NCBI GenBank assembly: GCA_014526335.1
Contig: JACTAT010000371.1
Coordinates: forward strand, 434,001-498,000
From: Chrysaora quinquecirrha
Lineage: Eukaryota; Cnidaria; Scyphozoa; Semaeostomeae; Pelagiidae
DNA: 64,000 bases
Direction of reading: 5' to 3'
Under the pieces are notes generated by a model. That model was not told the DNA's origin, searched no databases, and saw nothing but the letters and a program-made list of their open reading frames with translations. A program made the translations under genes and the position numbers. Shown one piece after another: positions 1 to 11,700 of the stretch. Within the stretch, counting starts at the first letter, position 1. Every line of letters starts with the position of its first letter.

Positions 1-1079
1 CGGACATTCCAAACACAGCAATCCTAGAAGAACTTGCACCTCATGGAAAATCATAAACATTTGGAACAAAAAATATCAGGAATTTTCCACAATCTCAACT
101 GAAAACGTTTGTGTACCATATATCCACACCCTGAAAATCCACTACCACCATTCATCATCATTGCCGGCCAAAAAATTCTCATTTCATACAGAGGACGTCA
201 ACCCATCTGCATGCACTGTAACTCCACATTCCTTCTCACAATCAACTGCAATCTCAGGGGCCTAAAGCTTTGCTACTACTGTGGTGACGATGGACACAAT
301 TACAACACCTGTGAAATTCGACAAAACGGTGAAAGACCTATGACTCGCAATACAGTTGGTTGACAAACATCGGACAGTGACATGGACAGTGACAACAACA
401 GTGACCTCAACAACTTTGATGGTAGTACAGTAATACTGTCAGACTATGACAGCGAACATGATAGGCCTTTGCCTAAGAGCAATCTTAGGCCCTTACACAC
501 ATCACAGCAACAGGAACAACGACTGAGTAAGAGTGAGACAGAACTACAGGATCGACCTGCAGGGCCTAAGTATAGGCTTTCCAACAGGCAACAACAGCAA
601 CAACATAGTGAGAATGAGAGTAAGACGGATGACCAGGACATTGACCAAACACAGTTTGACGGAAACAGTGGTAGTGAGGCTAAGGGCCCTCCACTCATTT
701 CAAAAACAACCACGTCTCAACCCATTCAACCATTATTATCAGAGCAAGGCAATCAAATCATCCCAACCTCTCCAGCATCTCCACAGGCTACACAACAATC
801 TGAATCACAATCCATCCTTCCAAACATGTCACAACTCCACGAACACTTTTTTTCAATTGCACAAACACTGTTTAATTATTCACATTCAACCACACAAGCA
901 ACATCCCCAGTTATTACATCAGTATTCTAATCTAGTCAACCAGCACCATCTCCAAACAGCACATCCATGTCAACACAACACAAAAGACCACTTTCATCAT
1001 CATCATCATCCCGGAAACCAACGTCCAAGAGCGCATCCATAGAGAAAGTACAGACGAAGAAGAAGAAACAAAAAAACTA
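1..1079 (+). pseudogene. LINE A ORF1 (gag-like, CCHC zinc knuckles), 3' part, decayed
   Basis: ORF1 of these LINEs encodes a nucleic-acid-binding protein that packages the element RNA. A near-continuous frame runs from about 109, with in-frame TGA stops at 361-363 and near 930, to a TAA at 1077-1079. Two closely spaced cysteine clusters are visible, CMHCNSTFLLTINC and CYYCGDDGHNYNTC, the second a classic CCHC knuckle. They are followed by an acidic and glutamine-rich stretch (SDYDSEHDRPL, then a QQQQQ run) and a lysine-rich C-terminus ending KKKKQKN. The N-terminal part before about 109 is out of frame and cut off by the window edge. The same architecture is seen in copies B, C and D. Confidence 0.85.
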
Positions 1080-1196
1080 ATTTTAGGCTATCACACCATC
1101 AATAACTATTTGCATAATATTTTTACTTTATAATTGGATTTGTGCATAGCAAATTAGTTAACTTGATTTGAATTGTTTCCCAAAACCTAGCTAAAG

Positions 1197-4100
1197 ATGC
1201 CATCCATAGTCAGTATAAATTTCAATGGTCTAAATGACAACAATAAGGCAGAGGCAATTTTCCACAATTTAAAGAATGATAAGCCAAGTATTGTACTTTT
1301 GCAGGAAACACACTTAAATCATAACACAAAAAACTCTATTATTTCTGATAATAGGTGGAAAGGAATAAAATCCACTCAATTTCCCCAAATAATTTTGCAG
1401 TTGTTAGCACTCTTATTTTTGAGAATTTAAATCCAACCATACATTCTAATGACATTTGCAAAGAGGGCCATTACATATTCACTGATTTGACCATTGAAGA
1501 TCACCAGTTTCTCTGAATAAATCTATATGCTCCTGCAGGAGGTAATAAAACACAAAAACGAAAGGATAACTTTTCTGAAATTCATACTAAAATCCAAAAT
1601 TATCCAGATGTTGAATTTATTATTTATGGTGGTGATTTCAATACAGTTCTTGATATCAACTTAGACAGAAGAAGGGATTTAACATACATAGATACATCCA
1701 AGAATCCCCTTATTGAAACCCTTAATGAACATGATTTACAAGATATTTGGAGGACCTTTCACCCTGATGACAAACAATTTACCTACAAAAGTCCTGTCGG
1801 AACATACAGCAGACTTGATAGATTTTACACATTAAAAGCTTCAATATATTACTTTACAACATGTGAAATTGTTCCCTTTCCCCACTCTGATCATCAAAAG
1901 TGGTTACTGTCTTTTGATTTTGATTAAATAAAGCGGGGAAAGGGATCATGGAAAAATGAACATGTCCATCTTATAACAAGAAGAATATACACTTGCAATG
2001 TCTGGTTTTCTCCAGTTTTGGATTTCCATATTTGATTAATTTCATAATCCACTTGACTGATGGGATAAAGCTAAAAAACAAATAGCAAAAATTAATAAAC
2101 AATATATTGCATACAGCTATCCAGTGAACGCAAAAAGATAATGTAAAAACTCTATAAATAATTATGTAAAGCGACAAAAAAAGCCGCACAGACAGGCAGA
2201 CAGTCATTCAAAGATTTAGTTCAACGTATAACCAGAAAATAAAAGGTCTTGAAACAAACGAAGCATTTAATTTAAAAGTCAAAGCTAAAGCACACTGGAC
2301 AGAAGACGGTGAAAGGGTCACCAAATATTTTTGTAATTTAGAGAAAAAACGCCATGCCACTCAAGTTATGAAATCAGTTAAGACAAAAACAGCAACAATA
2401 GTAAAAAATCCAAAAGATATGCTTGAAACTGTCAAAAAATTTTACTCTGACTTGTTTGCAAACAAAACAACAGACACTACTAAGCAAGATGAGCTCCTTT
2501 CAAAAGTAGAAAAGATACTTTCTGACATTGGCAGAGACAGTTGTGAAGGCCAACTAACAAACGATGAATTTTACACAGCCCTTTCTAGGATGAAAAATAA
2601 TAAAACACCCGACCTCAATGGTATTCCAGTAGCGTTTTATAAAGCCTTCTGGAATATCATTGGGGAACATTTCACAAGAGTTGCTATTTGACCTGCTTTG
2701 AATTACAACAACTTTCCCACTCTCAACGCGTAAGCTTAATTTTAACACTTTACAAGAAAGGTGACAAAAGTGATCTAGGTAATTGGACACCAATTAGTTT
2801 ACTCAATGTTGACTACAAGATAATCGCAAAAACTCTTGCAAATCGTTTACGAAATGTATTATCAATCATTGTTTCTGAAGATCAAACAAGCAGTATCCCG
2901 AATAGATCAATTTTGTCAAATGGACATATATTAAGAGATTTCATTTACTATGCTGAAAATGAAAATCTCCCTGCAGCCCTTTTTTCTTTAGATCAAATGA
3001 AAGCCTTTGACCATGTAAACTGGAAAATTTCCTTTTCAAAACCCTAGATGGCTTTGGTTTTGGGCAACAATTCATTTCATATATCATTTCAAAACATTAT
3101 ATCATAATACTAGTAGTTGTTTTTAAGTAAATGGGTACATCTCTGCCCCATTCACCCTTGGTAGGGGAGTGAGGCAGGGATGTCCCCTATCCACTCTTTT
3201 ATACATCCTAGTTTCTGAAATTTTTGCAACATTTGTCAGAAAAAACTAAGGCATTACTGGTAATACAATTAAAAATGTTGAGTTTAAAATTACCCAGTAT
3301 GCTGATGACACAACAATTATTCTGCAAGGTGAACAGTCCATCAAATCAACTTTTGATTGTGTCCATGATTTTGAAATGGCGTCAGGAGCTAAAATAAACA
3401 AAGGAAAAGTAATGGAATTTGGCTTGGCAGATATAAGAACAGATCAGACAATCCATTTGATTTGAAATGGGGTAGAGAAGCTTTCAAAATTTTAGGTGTT
3501 TACCATGGCTCTGTTTTGAAAGAAAAATAAACTTGGGATTCGCTTATTAACAAATTCCTAAAAACCTTAGACCTTTGGTTTTCTTGTGATCTTTTCTTGA
3601 GGGGGAGGGTTGTGGTTGCAATCCAGCTGGCCAGTTCGGTCTTCTGGTACACTGCAGCCATATCTTCTCTTCCCCAGTTGGTTCTCAAAAAAAATCAATG
3701 ACAGACTTTGGAACTTTATTTATCAGAATAAAAAAGATCCTAATAATTGTACACAAGCAAGACTTCCATACGAATTAGGAGGTTTGAACATTATTAATAT
3801 TGAAAAGAAAGCTGATGCCATTAAATTATCTTGGATTTCAAAATATCTTTAAAATGACAACAACTCCAAATGGAAAGCACTGTTCGCCTTGAACTTTGAT
3901 AAGTATAAGAACTTTAACATTGGTGCCAAAATATTCAAATGTTACTTACGTCCAATTGAAATGAAACATGTCCCACAGTATTATCGAGATGTCATTAAAT
4001 GTTTTGCAGCAAACTTTTGAGAACTTAGGCTAAATCCCACAGATATTGAAGGAATTTATAATGAACCTCTATCTGACAGTTTCTACACACATGTTGATAC

Positions 4101-4966
4101 CAGTAATGCTTGGATAAAAGCTCACATTATAACAATACGAGATAATTCTTATGAATTTACAACTGGATTCTTACCTTCCAATGCCCTGAATGAATTAATC
4201 CCTTCTGGTTTCTCAGACAGTTTCTACTCCAAATTGAAATCACATTTACCCCTGAATGGAAAGAATAAATAACAACTGAGTGCAGCAATGATCTGATGAC
4301 TTTTATATTAAAAATACCAAAGATGAATATGTTTTCTTTTTATCTCTGAATTGTAAATCTACAATATGCTCTGCAAGAGCAAAATGTTGTCGCTCAGAAA
4401 TTTAGGGTTTTTTGGGAACAAAAATAGGGTTTATTAATTGGCCAAGACTCTTCAAAACTTTATTTAAAAGAAATCATGACAGAAAATCTGCAAACATCCA
4501 GTGGAAATTCTTACAACTTTGCCTGCCAACCCATGAAAGATTATTCAGACATGTCCCCTTTATCTAAGATGCAATTCCTATGATGAGACTTCCCTTCATG
4601 CTTTTTTCAACTGTACCCCTGTCAGTAAACTTTAGAAATTTGTATTCAAACTTGTAAAGAAAATCAACCCTACCCTCAGTCTAAACAACATTTGTAAGTT
4701 TGTTATCCTTGGTTTTTATGAACATAAGCCCGACTTACCTGTTCAAAACTTTTTAAGAGATGCAGCTTTTTCAGTCATTTGGAAAACAAGAAATGAAATT
4801 ATTTTTGACAACAAAAGAGATGACTTGAAAAACAGATTCATATTCAAGGTTATTTCCAAACTCAAAGAAGAACATTTCATTGCTTCACAACATGTTGAAA
4901 CTCTCAATCTTTTTTAACATAAATGGTGTCAAAATGGCATCCTTGCTTCTTCTTGAGAATCAAAAA
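1197..4966 (+). pseudogene. LINE A ORF2 (APE endonuclease + reverse transcriptase), decayed
   Basis: ORF2 provides the nicking endonuclease and the reverse transcriptase used for target-primed insertion. The frame opens with MPSIVSINFNGLND and shows the APE motifs LLQETHLN (near 1300), GGDFNTVLD (near 1640) and YSRLDRFY (near 1815). The reverse transcriptase region follows, with NVDYKIIAKTLANRL (near 2810), LDQMKAFDHVNW (near 2990), GVRQGCPLS (near 3165) and QYADDTT (near 3297). A long C-terminal region continues to about 4966. Numerous stops and frameshifts (for example at 1430, 1927, 2690 and 3045) make it non-functional. No single frame covers more than about 360 bp. Confidence 0.85.
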
Positions 4967-5621
4967 CTCAAAATCAACCTGCCATGAGACTTGCCTCGTT
5001 TCTATGTCCCCGAATTTTTTTTCTTTCTTTCTTTCTTTTTCTTTCACCTCTTGTTTCTTTCTGTACAGTAAAATTTATGAATTTTTATTACGTTTTATGA
5101 AATTGTTTCAACATTAGAATTTTGCAGTTAATTTAGTATTGGGTAATTTTAATTGGGATTGTAGTTTAATTTTGCATAGTTAATAGTATAGGGATTCTTT
5201 AGGTTTAGTTTAATTAGGTATTTAAAATTGTAGTTAAATAAGTAATTAAATTTATTAGTTGTGGTTATTAGCCATTAGTTTATTTCATTAGTTATAAGAT
5301 TAGAATCTTGTATTTTTAGCGTAATTTGTTGTGTTTAATTTGAATAGTTAATAGAATAGGGTTTCTCTAGGCTTAGCTTAATTAGGTACTTACAATTGTA
5401 GTTAAATAAATAATTATATATATTAGTTGTAGTTATCTAATTTGATACCAGTTAAAATATAGCATTATTAAATATGGCAAGAAAATGAACTGTTCGAAAA
5501 TCAAACATAATGAACATTTAGAAGAACATTTTACAAAACGATATAAATATAAACTTATTTTTAACTTGTATATATGTTGAGTTCATTGATAAAATTAAAT
5601 GGGCCTAGCTCCCAAAAAAAA
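4967..5621 (+). other. LINE A 3' UTR and A-rich tail
   Basis: AT-rich non-coding sequence contains several degenerate repeats of a motif such as ttagttgtagttat. It ends gggcctagctcccaaaaaaaaa at the U1 junction. The same 3' terminus precedes U1 at 33718 and 35229, so it marks the genuine 3' end of the element. Confidence 0.8.
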
Positions 5622-5761
5622 ATGATCAACAAGGAGATGCTTCCAGGGCGAGGCCTCTCCATTGCAGTTTGGTTTGACTGACCCCTGCAATTTCCGCAAA
5701 CATTGGTAAATCGACCGTACAATTTCTGGTAGTGGGGACCTGCTTTCGCGCTAGTCCCCTC
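5622..5761 (+). ncRNA. U1: U1 snRNA gene, 3' fragment (from about nt 27), 5' part replaced by LINE A
   Basis: The sequence follows metazoan U1 snRNA from the gatcaacaagga region to the 3' end. It includes the stem-loop I/II region ccagggcgaggc and ccattgcag, the stem III segment ctgacccctgc, the Sm-protein site aatttctgg and the final stem-loop tcgcgctagtcccct. The first 27 or so nucleotides, with the 5' splice-site-pairing region, are absent. Immediately upstream is the A-tail of LINE A, so the gene is a split, inactive copy. No clear 3' box was identified downstream. Confidence 0.93.
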
Positions 5762-6207
5762 GCAATAGTACTAATGTCAAATTCTGCATACATGTCAGTA
5801 CACCACCACGACTTGCCAGATACCAGGCATCTATCGAGACAACAAAACCCTTACTCTACAAAGAGTGTGCATGTTACTGACACTTTCCCGTTTAACACAT
5901 CCTCTGCTCCAGATGCCGGAAGATGCACAAACATTTCCCACATTCGTACAGCCACAACCGGAAGCCCATCACTTATCTCACCATGAAAGAGCAAGCTGGG
6001 CTTCCACAAATGCCACACCTGCTGCTCCAACTGCACAGAGTCCTCTCCTCACCACACAACCTCGGCAGCACTGCACACCATCACCAACTTCCACACCCAT
6101 CCACTTCACATCGATCAAACAGTATACGTGCATGTGCATATGCATGTGCATGTGCATGCGTACCTCTCGAGCCTGTAGTGTCATGCACATCTGGCCCCTT
6201 AGCTTTT
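5762..6207 (+). other. Spacer between U1 and 5S rRNA genes, unit I
   Basis: This 446-bp spacer has clear counterparts at 35368-35785 and 51445-51881, which identifies it as part of the tandem unit. Open frames in it are not conserved and look spurious. A TG/CA-rich tract of alternating tgcatg-like repeats at about 6124-6162 differs in length between units. Confidence 0.8.
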
Positions 6208-6327
6208 GCCTACGACCTTACCACCATGAATATACCGGTTCCCATCCGATCACCGCAGTCAAGCATGGTCGGGCCAGGTCAGTACCTGGATGGGTGACCG
6301 CCTGGGAACACCTGGTGTTGTAGGCTT
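6208..6327 (+). rRNA. 5S: 5S ribosomal RNA gene, unit I
   Basis: This is a full-length 120-nt 5S rRNA gene. It starts gcctacgacc and ends gtgttgtaggctt, so the two termini pair to form helix I. The internal RNA polymerase III promoter is present, with a box A-like cagtcaagcatgg region and a box C region including ggatgggtgaccgcctggg. A run of five T residues follows at once. It differs from the copies at 35786 and 51882 by a few substitutions, for example gaccttacc and ggttcccatcc. Whether it is expressed cannot be told from sequence. Confidence 0.95.
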
Positions 6328-6330
6328 CAC

Positions 6331-6335
6331 TTTTT
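6331..6335 (+). terminator. RNA polymerase III terminator of 5S unit I
   Basis: A TTTTT run lies 3 nt after the 5S coding end, in the usual position for Pol III termination. Confidence 0.8.
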
Positions 6336-6474
6336 GCGATTCCAGTCCTTCTTTTCAAACCGACGTAGCCAGCCAGGTATTGAACACGGACTGGCAATTC
6401 TGTGTCGCTGTCCTGCACCCACGTGTGATTGCAACACCTGTGGAGACGCGGCCTGAATCGAAGACTAGTTTATT

Positions 6475-6656
6475 ATCGCTTCTCGTCCTTTTTGCTAAGA
6501 TCAAGTGTAGTATCTGTTCTTATCAGCTTAATATCTGATATGCACCCAAGGGTGCTCAAATATTAAACTGATTTTTGGAAATGGTCAGTGGGTGTGAAGC
6601 TTGCTTCACCCCGGATGCGGATTGTCCTGGTATTGCAGTGCCACTATGGATGGCCC
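6475..6656 (+). ncRNA. U2: U2 snRNA gene, uninterrupted copy, unit I (several substitutions)
   Basis: The copy spans U2 from atcgcttctcg to about the 3' end after ggtattgcagtgcc. It includes the branch-site recognition region gtgtagtatctg, the stem-loop IIa region, the Sm site gatttttgg and stem-loops III/IV. The 5' stem-loop I has unusual changes (cgtcctttttgctaag where other copies have cggccttttggctaag), so this copy may be drifting. It lies 147 bp after the 5S gene on the same strand. Confidence 0.93.
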
Positions 6657-7012
6657 ACCCCCTCATCTTGAAGTGTAAAACAAGCAACACAGAAAACCTT
6701 CTTCATCGCCACATCTCTTTCTGTCTTCATCGTGTTGCGGATGTCTTAGCCATCCATCTCTCAGAGTGCGCTGCATCAACAATAATTATACAGGAAACAG
6801 CATGTGTTCTGACTTATTTATGTGACCTTTCACCATCGCATAGCATGAGTGCTGAAAATTCCAACCGCAAGGAGTCTTACCAAATCTGTTCTTATCCTTT
6901 GCCGATCTCAACAGAATGGAAGCGCCACCCTTTCATGTGTGGTCTGTTGCTGATGTACCACATTTGAAATGAGAAGTTCCTGGATGACGCTCCCTCTGCA
7001 AGAAAAATCTGC
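6657..7012 (+). promoter_or_regulatory. U2-U1 spacer holding U2 3' processing signal and U1 promoter region
   Basis: Just after U2 lies gtgtaaaacaagcaacacag, which resembles the metazoan snRNA 3' box. The last 90 bp before the U1 start are strongly conserved in four places in the window (6925-7012, 42325-42413, 52600-52686 and, on the minus strand, 20063-20150). They include accacatttgaaa, gagaagttcctg and gctccctctgcaagaaaa. The position fits a U1 proximal sequence element and downstream promoter box, but the exact element boundaries are inferred from conservation only. Confidence 0.6.
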
Positions 7013-7033
7013 ATACTTACCTGACGGGGAAGA
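7013..7033 (+). ncRNA. U1: U1 snRNA gene, 5' fragment (nt 1-21), upstream of LINE B
   Basis: The first 21 nt of U1 are present. They begin with the 5' splice-site-pairing segment atacttacctg followed by acggggaaga. The rest of U1 is missing and LINE B begins at once. The same truncation occurs at 42414-42434, 52687-52707 and, on the minus strand, 20041-20062. Confidence 0.92.
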
Positions 7034-7044
7034 CTGGTGTTAAC

Positions 7045-8626
7045 ATGGACTCATTAGGTAAAAGTGCGGTGAATATCATGGATGTGGATGCAAGCAGGTC
7101 AGATGTTGTAGAAAATTCTCAACAAGATGATGGCACTCATGCCCAAGATGCAATTGAAGATGAGCATGCTCAGAATAGTTTACCACATGTCCCACATGAA
7201 GAAGAAATTTGGCAACTTGGCATCGACGATGTTCACCTAGAGAGAAATCAAATGCAGGTAATACATTTGCAGATACTGTAAGAACTAGAGAAGAGAATAC
7301 CACTGGATTGGCTTTTAAAGGAATAAAATTTTACACCAAGCCTAGTACCACACTCATAGAAATCATAAAGACAATACATAAATCTCTCAACAACCCATTT
7401 CCCACTTGCAACGCATGCCTTCAAGACCCGGTCATCAAAACTGCAATGCAATCTTATCATCTCCACAATTAGTTGACACTCTCATTTCCAAAAAAATTTC
7501 CTCCCATCACAACCAGAACACCCTATACCCATAACTCCAATATGAACAACTCTCACCACATGGCAAGATCATTCATATTTGGAACCAGAAATATCAAGAA
7601 TTCCCAACAATCACAACTGGAAAACGACTATGCACCATCTACTCCAACCCAGAAAACCCATTACCACCATTCATCATTATTTCAGGCCACAAAATACTGC
7701 TTTCATACAGTGGTCGTCAACCGATTTGCATGGACTGCAACTCAAAATTCCATCAAACTATCAACTGCAACTTTAGGGGCCTAAAAGTCTGCTATTACTC
7801 CGGTGACGATGGACACAACTACACTGACTGTGACATTAGACGAAACGGCGATAGATCAACCTCTCACAATACTGCACATAGACAAACATCTGAGAATGAT
7901 ATGGACAGTGACAATAACAGTGGATCTCACAACTTTGATGGTGACACTGTTATACTTTCTGACAAAGACAGTAACTTGGACAGACCACTTCCTCGTAGGC
8001 CCAAGTCCTGACTTAGGCCTTTACAAACTAAACAACAACAACATGACAGCAAGAGCGAATCTGAACAGCAGAGTGGACCACCTGGGCCTAGGTACAAACT
8101 TAGGCCCAAAGAGAGTGGGAGTGACAAACAGGACGATGATGAAACCCAGTTTGTCAAAAGCAGTAATAGTGAGTCAGAGGGCCCCAATTCCATTAATCAA
8201 GACTCTACATCTTCTGACACTACCAGCCAAATCACTCCAACATCACCTGCATCGATTGAAGCCACTCACCAGCTCCAATCACAATCCATTCTTCCATAGA
8301 TACCAAGACTAATCCCATCCATCTCCTTATCCCAAGCAGCCCATTCACCCAACCCATCAGTTCCATCTTCTCCCAACACAGAAAATAATTCATTTCATCA
8401 ATCTCCAATAACACCTCACATTGCAGCCACACTATTCCATTATTCAAATGCAACGACACAAGCTTCAGCCACAAACAATCCAATAAGTCCACTAGAATCA
8501 TCCTTAACTCAATCAAATCCCCAAAAAAGACCCATCTCATCGGAATCATCCTGCACAACAAAGACAAAGCCAGACAAGATGAAGGCAAAGAAAAAGAAAC
8601 AGAAAACAGCAAACTTGTCATCATAA
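7045..8626 (+). pseudogene. LINE B ORF1 (zinc-knuckle, gag-like), frameshifted
   Basis: The ATG is 11 bp after the retained U1 head. The N-terminus is MDSLGKSAVNIMDVDA, followed by an acidic segment, then FKGIKFYTKPSTTLIEII, the region preceding the RNA-binding part. The knuckles are CMDCNSKFHQTINC and CYYSGDDGHNYTDC; in the second the C of the usual CYYC has become S. An acidic SDKDSNLDRPLP tract and a lysine-rich tail (MKAKKKKQK) follow, with a TAA at 8624-8626. Frameshifts near 7240, 7480 and 8010 and a stop near 8299 inactivate it. Confidence 0.82.
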
Positions 8627-8712
8627 TTATAACTGTTTTCACATATGGCCTTTTGTCTAATGTAAATCTTGTTAATAATTGAAATGAATTGTGCCCCATT
8701 CCAAAGTAGAAT

Positions 8713-11700
8713 ATGCCATCTATATTAAGTATCAACGTCAATGGCCTAAATGATCAGGTCAAAGCAGCAACTATTTTTGACCACTTAAAAAATGGCAAAC
8801 CTGATATTGTTTTCCTGCACAAGACACACTTAAATGTTAACAGTACAAATTTCATTATTTCTAATCAAAGGTGGAAAGGCAAAAAATTTCATTCAATTTC
8901 TCCAAATAATTTTGCAGGTGTTAGCACTCTTATTTCTGAAAACTTAAATGCAATTATACATTCAAATGACATTTGCCAAGAAGGAAACTATATTTTTACT
9001 GACTTGACCTTTGACGATCACCGCTTTTTATTGATAAATGTATATGCTCCTGCACGAGGTAATAAAACACAGAAAAGAAGAGATAAGTTTTCTGAAATTC
9101 ATACTAAAATCTAAAATTATCCAGATGTTGAATTTATCATTTATGGTGGTGATTTCAATACAGTTCTAGATACTAACCTAGACAGAAGCAGGGACATAAC
9201 ATACATAGACAGATGGAAAAATCCTCTAACTGAGACAATTAATGAAAATTTTTTACAAGATATTTGGAGAACCTTTCACCCTGATTAAAAACAATTCACA
9301 TACAAAAGCCCAATTGGAACATATAGCAGACTTTACAGATTTTATACCTGAAAAGCTACAATGCACTACTTTACAAAATGTGAAATTGTTCCTTTTGTTC
9401 ACTCTAATCATCAAAAACTTTTACTAGTTTTTGACTTTGACAAAATAAAGCAGGGAAAGGGATGATGGAAAATGAATACGTCCATCTTACAAGAAGAAGA
9501 ATATCGACTTGCAATGTCTGGTTTTCTCCAGTTTTGGATTTCCATATTTGATGAATTTAATAATTGGTGGGATAAAGCTAAACAACAAATAGCAAAAATT
9601 ACTAGACAATATTGCATACAGCTATCCATTGAACGCAAAAAGAAAAAGTCAAAACTCTATTAACAATTACGTAATGCGAAAAAAAAGCTGCACAGACAGG
9701 CAGACAGTCGTTCAAAGATTTAGTTGAACGTATAACCAAAGAAATAAAAGGTCTAGAAACAAACGAAGCATTTAATTTAAAATTCAAAGCTAAAGCACGC
9801 TGGACGGAAGAGGGTGAAAGGGTCACCAAATATTTTTGTTACTTAGAAAAAAAAAACGCCAAGCCGCTCAAGTTATGAAATCTGTTAAGACCAAAATAGG
9901 AACAATAGTACACAATCCAAAAGATATGCTTGAAACTGTCAAAATATTTTACTATGACTTGTTTGTAAATGAAGTAACAGACACTACTAAGCAAGATGAG
10001 CTTCTTTCAAAAGTAGAAAACAAATTTTCCGACATTGGCAAAGACAATTGTGAAGGTCAGCTCACAAAAAATGAATTATACACAGCCCTTTCTAAGATGA
10101 AAAACAATAAAACACCAGGCCTCAATGGTATTCCAGCGGAGTTTTACAAGACCTTCTGAATGTCATCGGGGAACATTTTACAAGAGTTGCTAATACCTGC
10201 TTTGAATTAAAACAACTTTCTCATTCAAAACGTATAAGCCTAATTTCAACATTATATAAAAAGGATGAAAAAAGTGACCTTGGAAATTGGAGACCAATAA
10301 GTCTGCTCAATGTTGATTATAAAATTATTGCAAAAACTCCTGCTAATCGTTTACGAAATGTATTATGAACCATCATTTCTGAGGATCAAACATGCAGTGT
10401 CCCAAATAGATCAATTTTGTCAAATGGCCATATATTAAGAGATCTTATTTACTATGTTGAAAATGAAAATCTCCCAGCAGTCCTTCTATCTTTGGATCAA
10501 ATGAAAGCCTTTGACCGTGTAAACTGGAATTTCCTTTTCAAATCCCTAGAAAGCTTTGGTTTTGGTTCGCAATTCATTTCATATGTTAAATCTTTATATA
10601 ATAATATTGGTAGTTGAGTTAAAGTAAATGGGTACATCTCTGTCCCATTCACCCTTGGTAGGGGAGTGAGGCAGGGATGTCCCCTATCCTCCCTTTTATA
10701 TGTCCTCGTTTCTGAAATTTTTGCAATATCTGTCAGAAAAAACCAAGACATTACTGGTATTACAAAAAAAATGTTGAAATTACAATTACCCAGTATGCTG
10801 TTGACACCACAATTATCTTGCAAGGTGAACAGTCCATAAAATCTACTTTTGACTGTGTCCAAGATTTTGAAATGGCATCAGGAGCTAAAATAAACAAAGG
10901 AAAAAGTAATGGAATTTGGCTTGGTAGATACAAAAACAGATAAGATAATCCATATCATTTGAATTGGGGCAGGGAAGCATTAAAAATCCTTGGTGTCTTT
11001 CATGGCCCTGTTTTGAAAGAAGAAGAAATTTGGGACCCACGTGTAAACAAATTCATAAAAACTTTAGACCTTTGGACTTCTCGTGATCTTTCCTTGAGGG
11101 GGAAAGCTGTGGTTGCAAACCAGCTGGCCAGCTCGGTCTTCTGGTACACTGCAGCAATATATCCTTTTCCTCAGTGGGTTCTCAAAAAAAATAAATGACA
11201 GACTGTGGAAGTAAAAAAGGTCCTATTAAACGTACACAAGCAGACTTCCATATGAACTAGGAGGGTTAAATATTATTGATATTAAAAAGAAAGCTGATGC
11301 CATTAAATTGTCTTGGATTTCAAAATATCTGCAAAATGACAATCATTCTAAATGGAAAGCACTGTTCACTTTGAACTTAAGTATAAAAACTTCAAAATCG
11401 GTGCCAAAATTTTTAAATGCCATTTACGCCCCAGTGAAATCAACCACGTTACCCAGTTTTACGGAGATGCAATAAGATGTTTTGCTTCCAATTTTTAGCA
11501 AGCTAGATTAAAACCTACTGACATTGAAAGCATATACAGTGAACCCTTATTTGACAACTATTTCACACATGTTGATACCAGTAATGCTTGGATACAAGCT
11601 ACAACAATACAAAATATTTTTCATGAATTAGGATTGGTTTCCTACCTTCCAATGCCATGAATGAATTAATTCCTTCTGGTTTCTCTGACTATTTTTACTC

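Larger units (their letters stand above)
1..5621 (+). mobile_element. LINE A: Tx1-like non-LTR retrotransposon inserted in a U1 snRNA gene (5' end outside window)
   Basis: The sequence carries, in order, the 3' part of a zinc-knuckle ORF1, an ORF2 with APE endonuclease and reverse transcriptase motifs, a 3' UTR of about 0.6 kb and a short A-rich tail. The tail runs straight into U1 snRNA sequence starting at about U1 nucleotide 27-28. The copy is decayed, with many stops and frameshifts. It belongs to the same family as copies B, C, D and H, whose 3' UTR and tail (ending in cctagctc plus an A run) it shares. The domain layout and zinc-knuckle ORF1 are those of the Tx1 clade, known for elements specific to multicopy RNA genes. 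That clade placement is from motif resemblance, not a tree. Confidence 0.88.

Noticed and set aside
444..713. Minus-strand frame rich in cysteine and serine (also 7927-8193, 53488-53772)
   Set aside because: It is the reverse shadow of the glutamine/acidic tract of LINE ORF1.
5732..6323. Overlapping plus-strand frames of 84-152 residues between U1 and 5S
   Set aside because: They overlap the U1 3' end, the spacer and the 5S gene and are not conserved as protein among units; the RNA genes explain the sequence.
6575..6967. 130-residue frame spanning U2 and the U2-U1 spacer
   Set aside because: Similar frames recur at 42003 and 52248 only because the DNA is homologous; frame breaks differ and the region is U2 RNA plus promoter.
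5622..7033. Interpretation of U1, 5S and U2 sequences as a chimeric LINE 5' UTR or SINE-like head
   Set aside because: The RNA genes are full length with their spacers and promoters, and U1 pieces match on both sides of each LINE. Insertion into a tandem gene unit is simpler.
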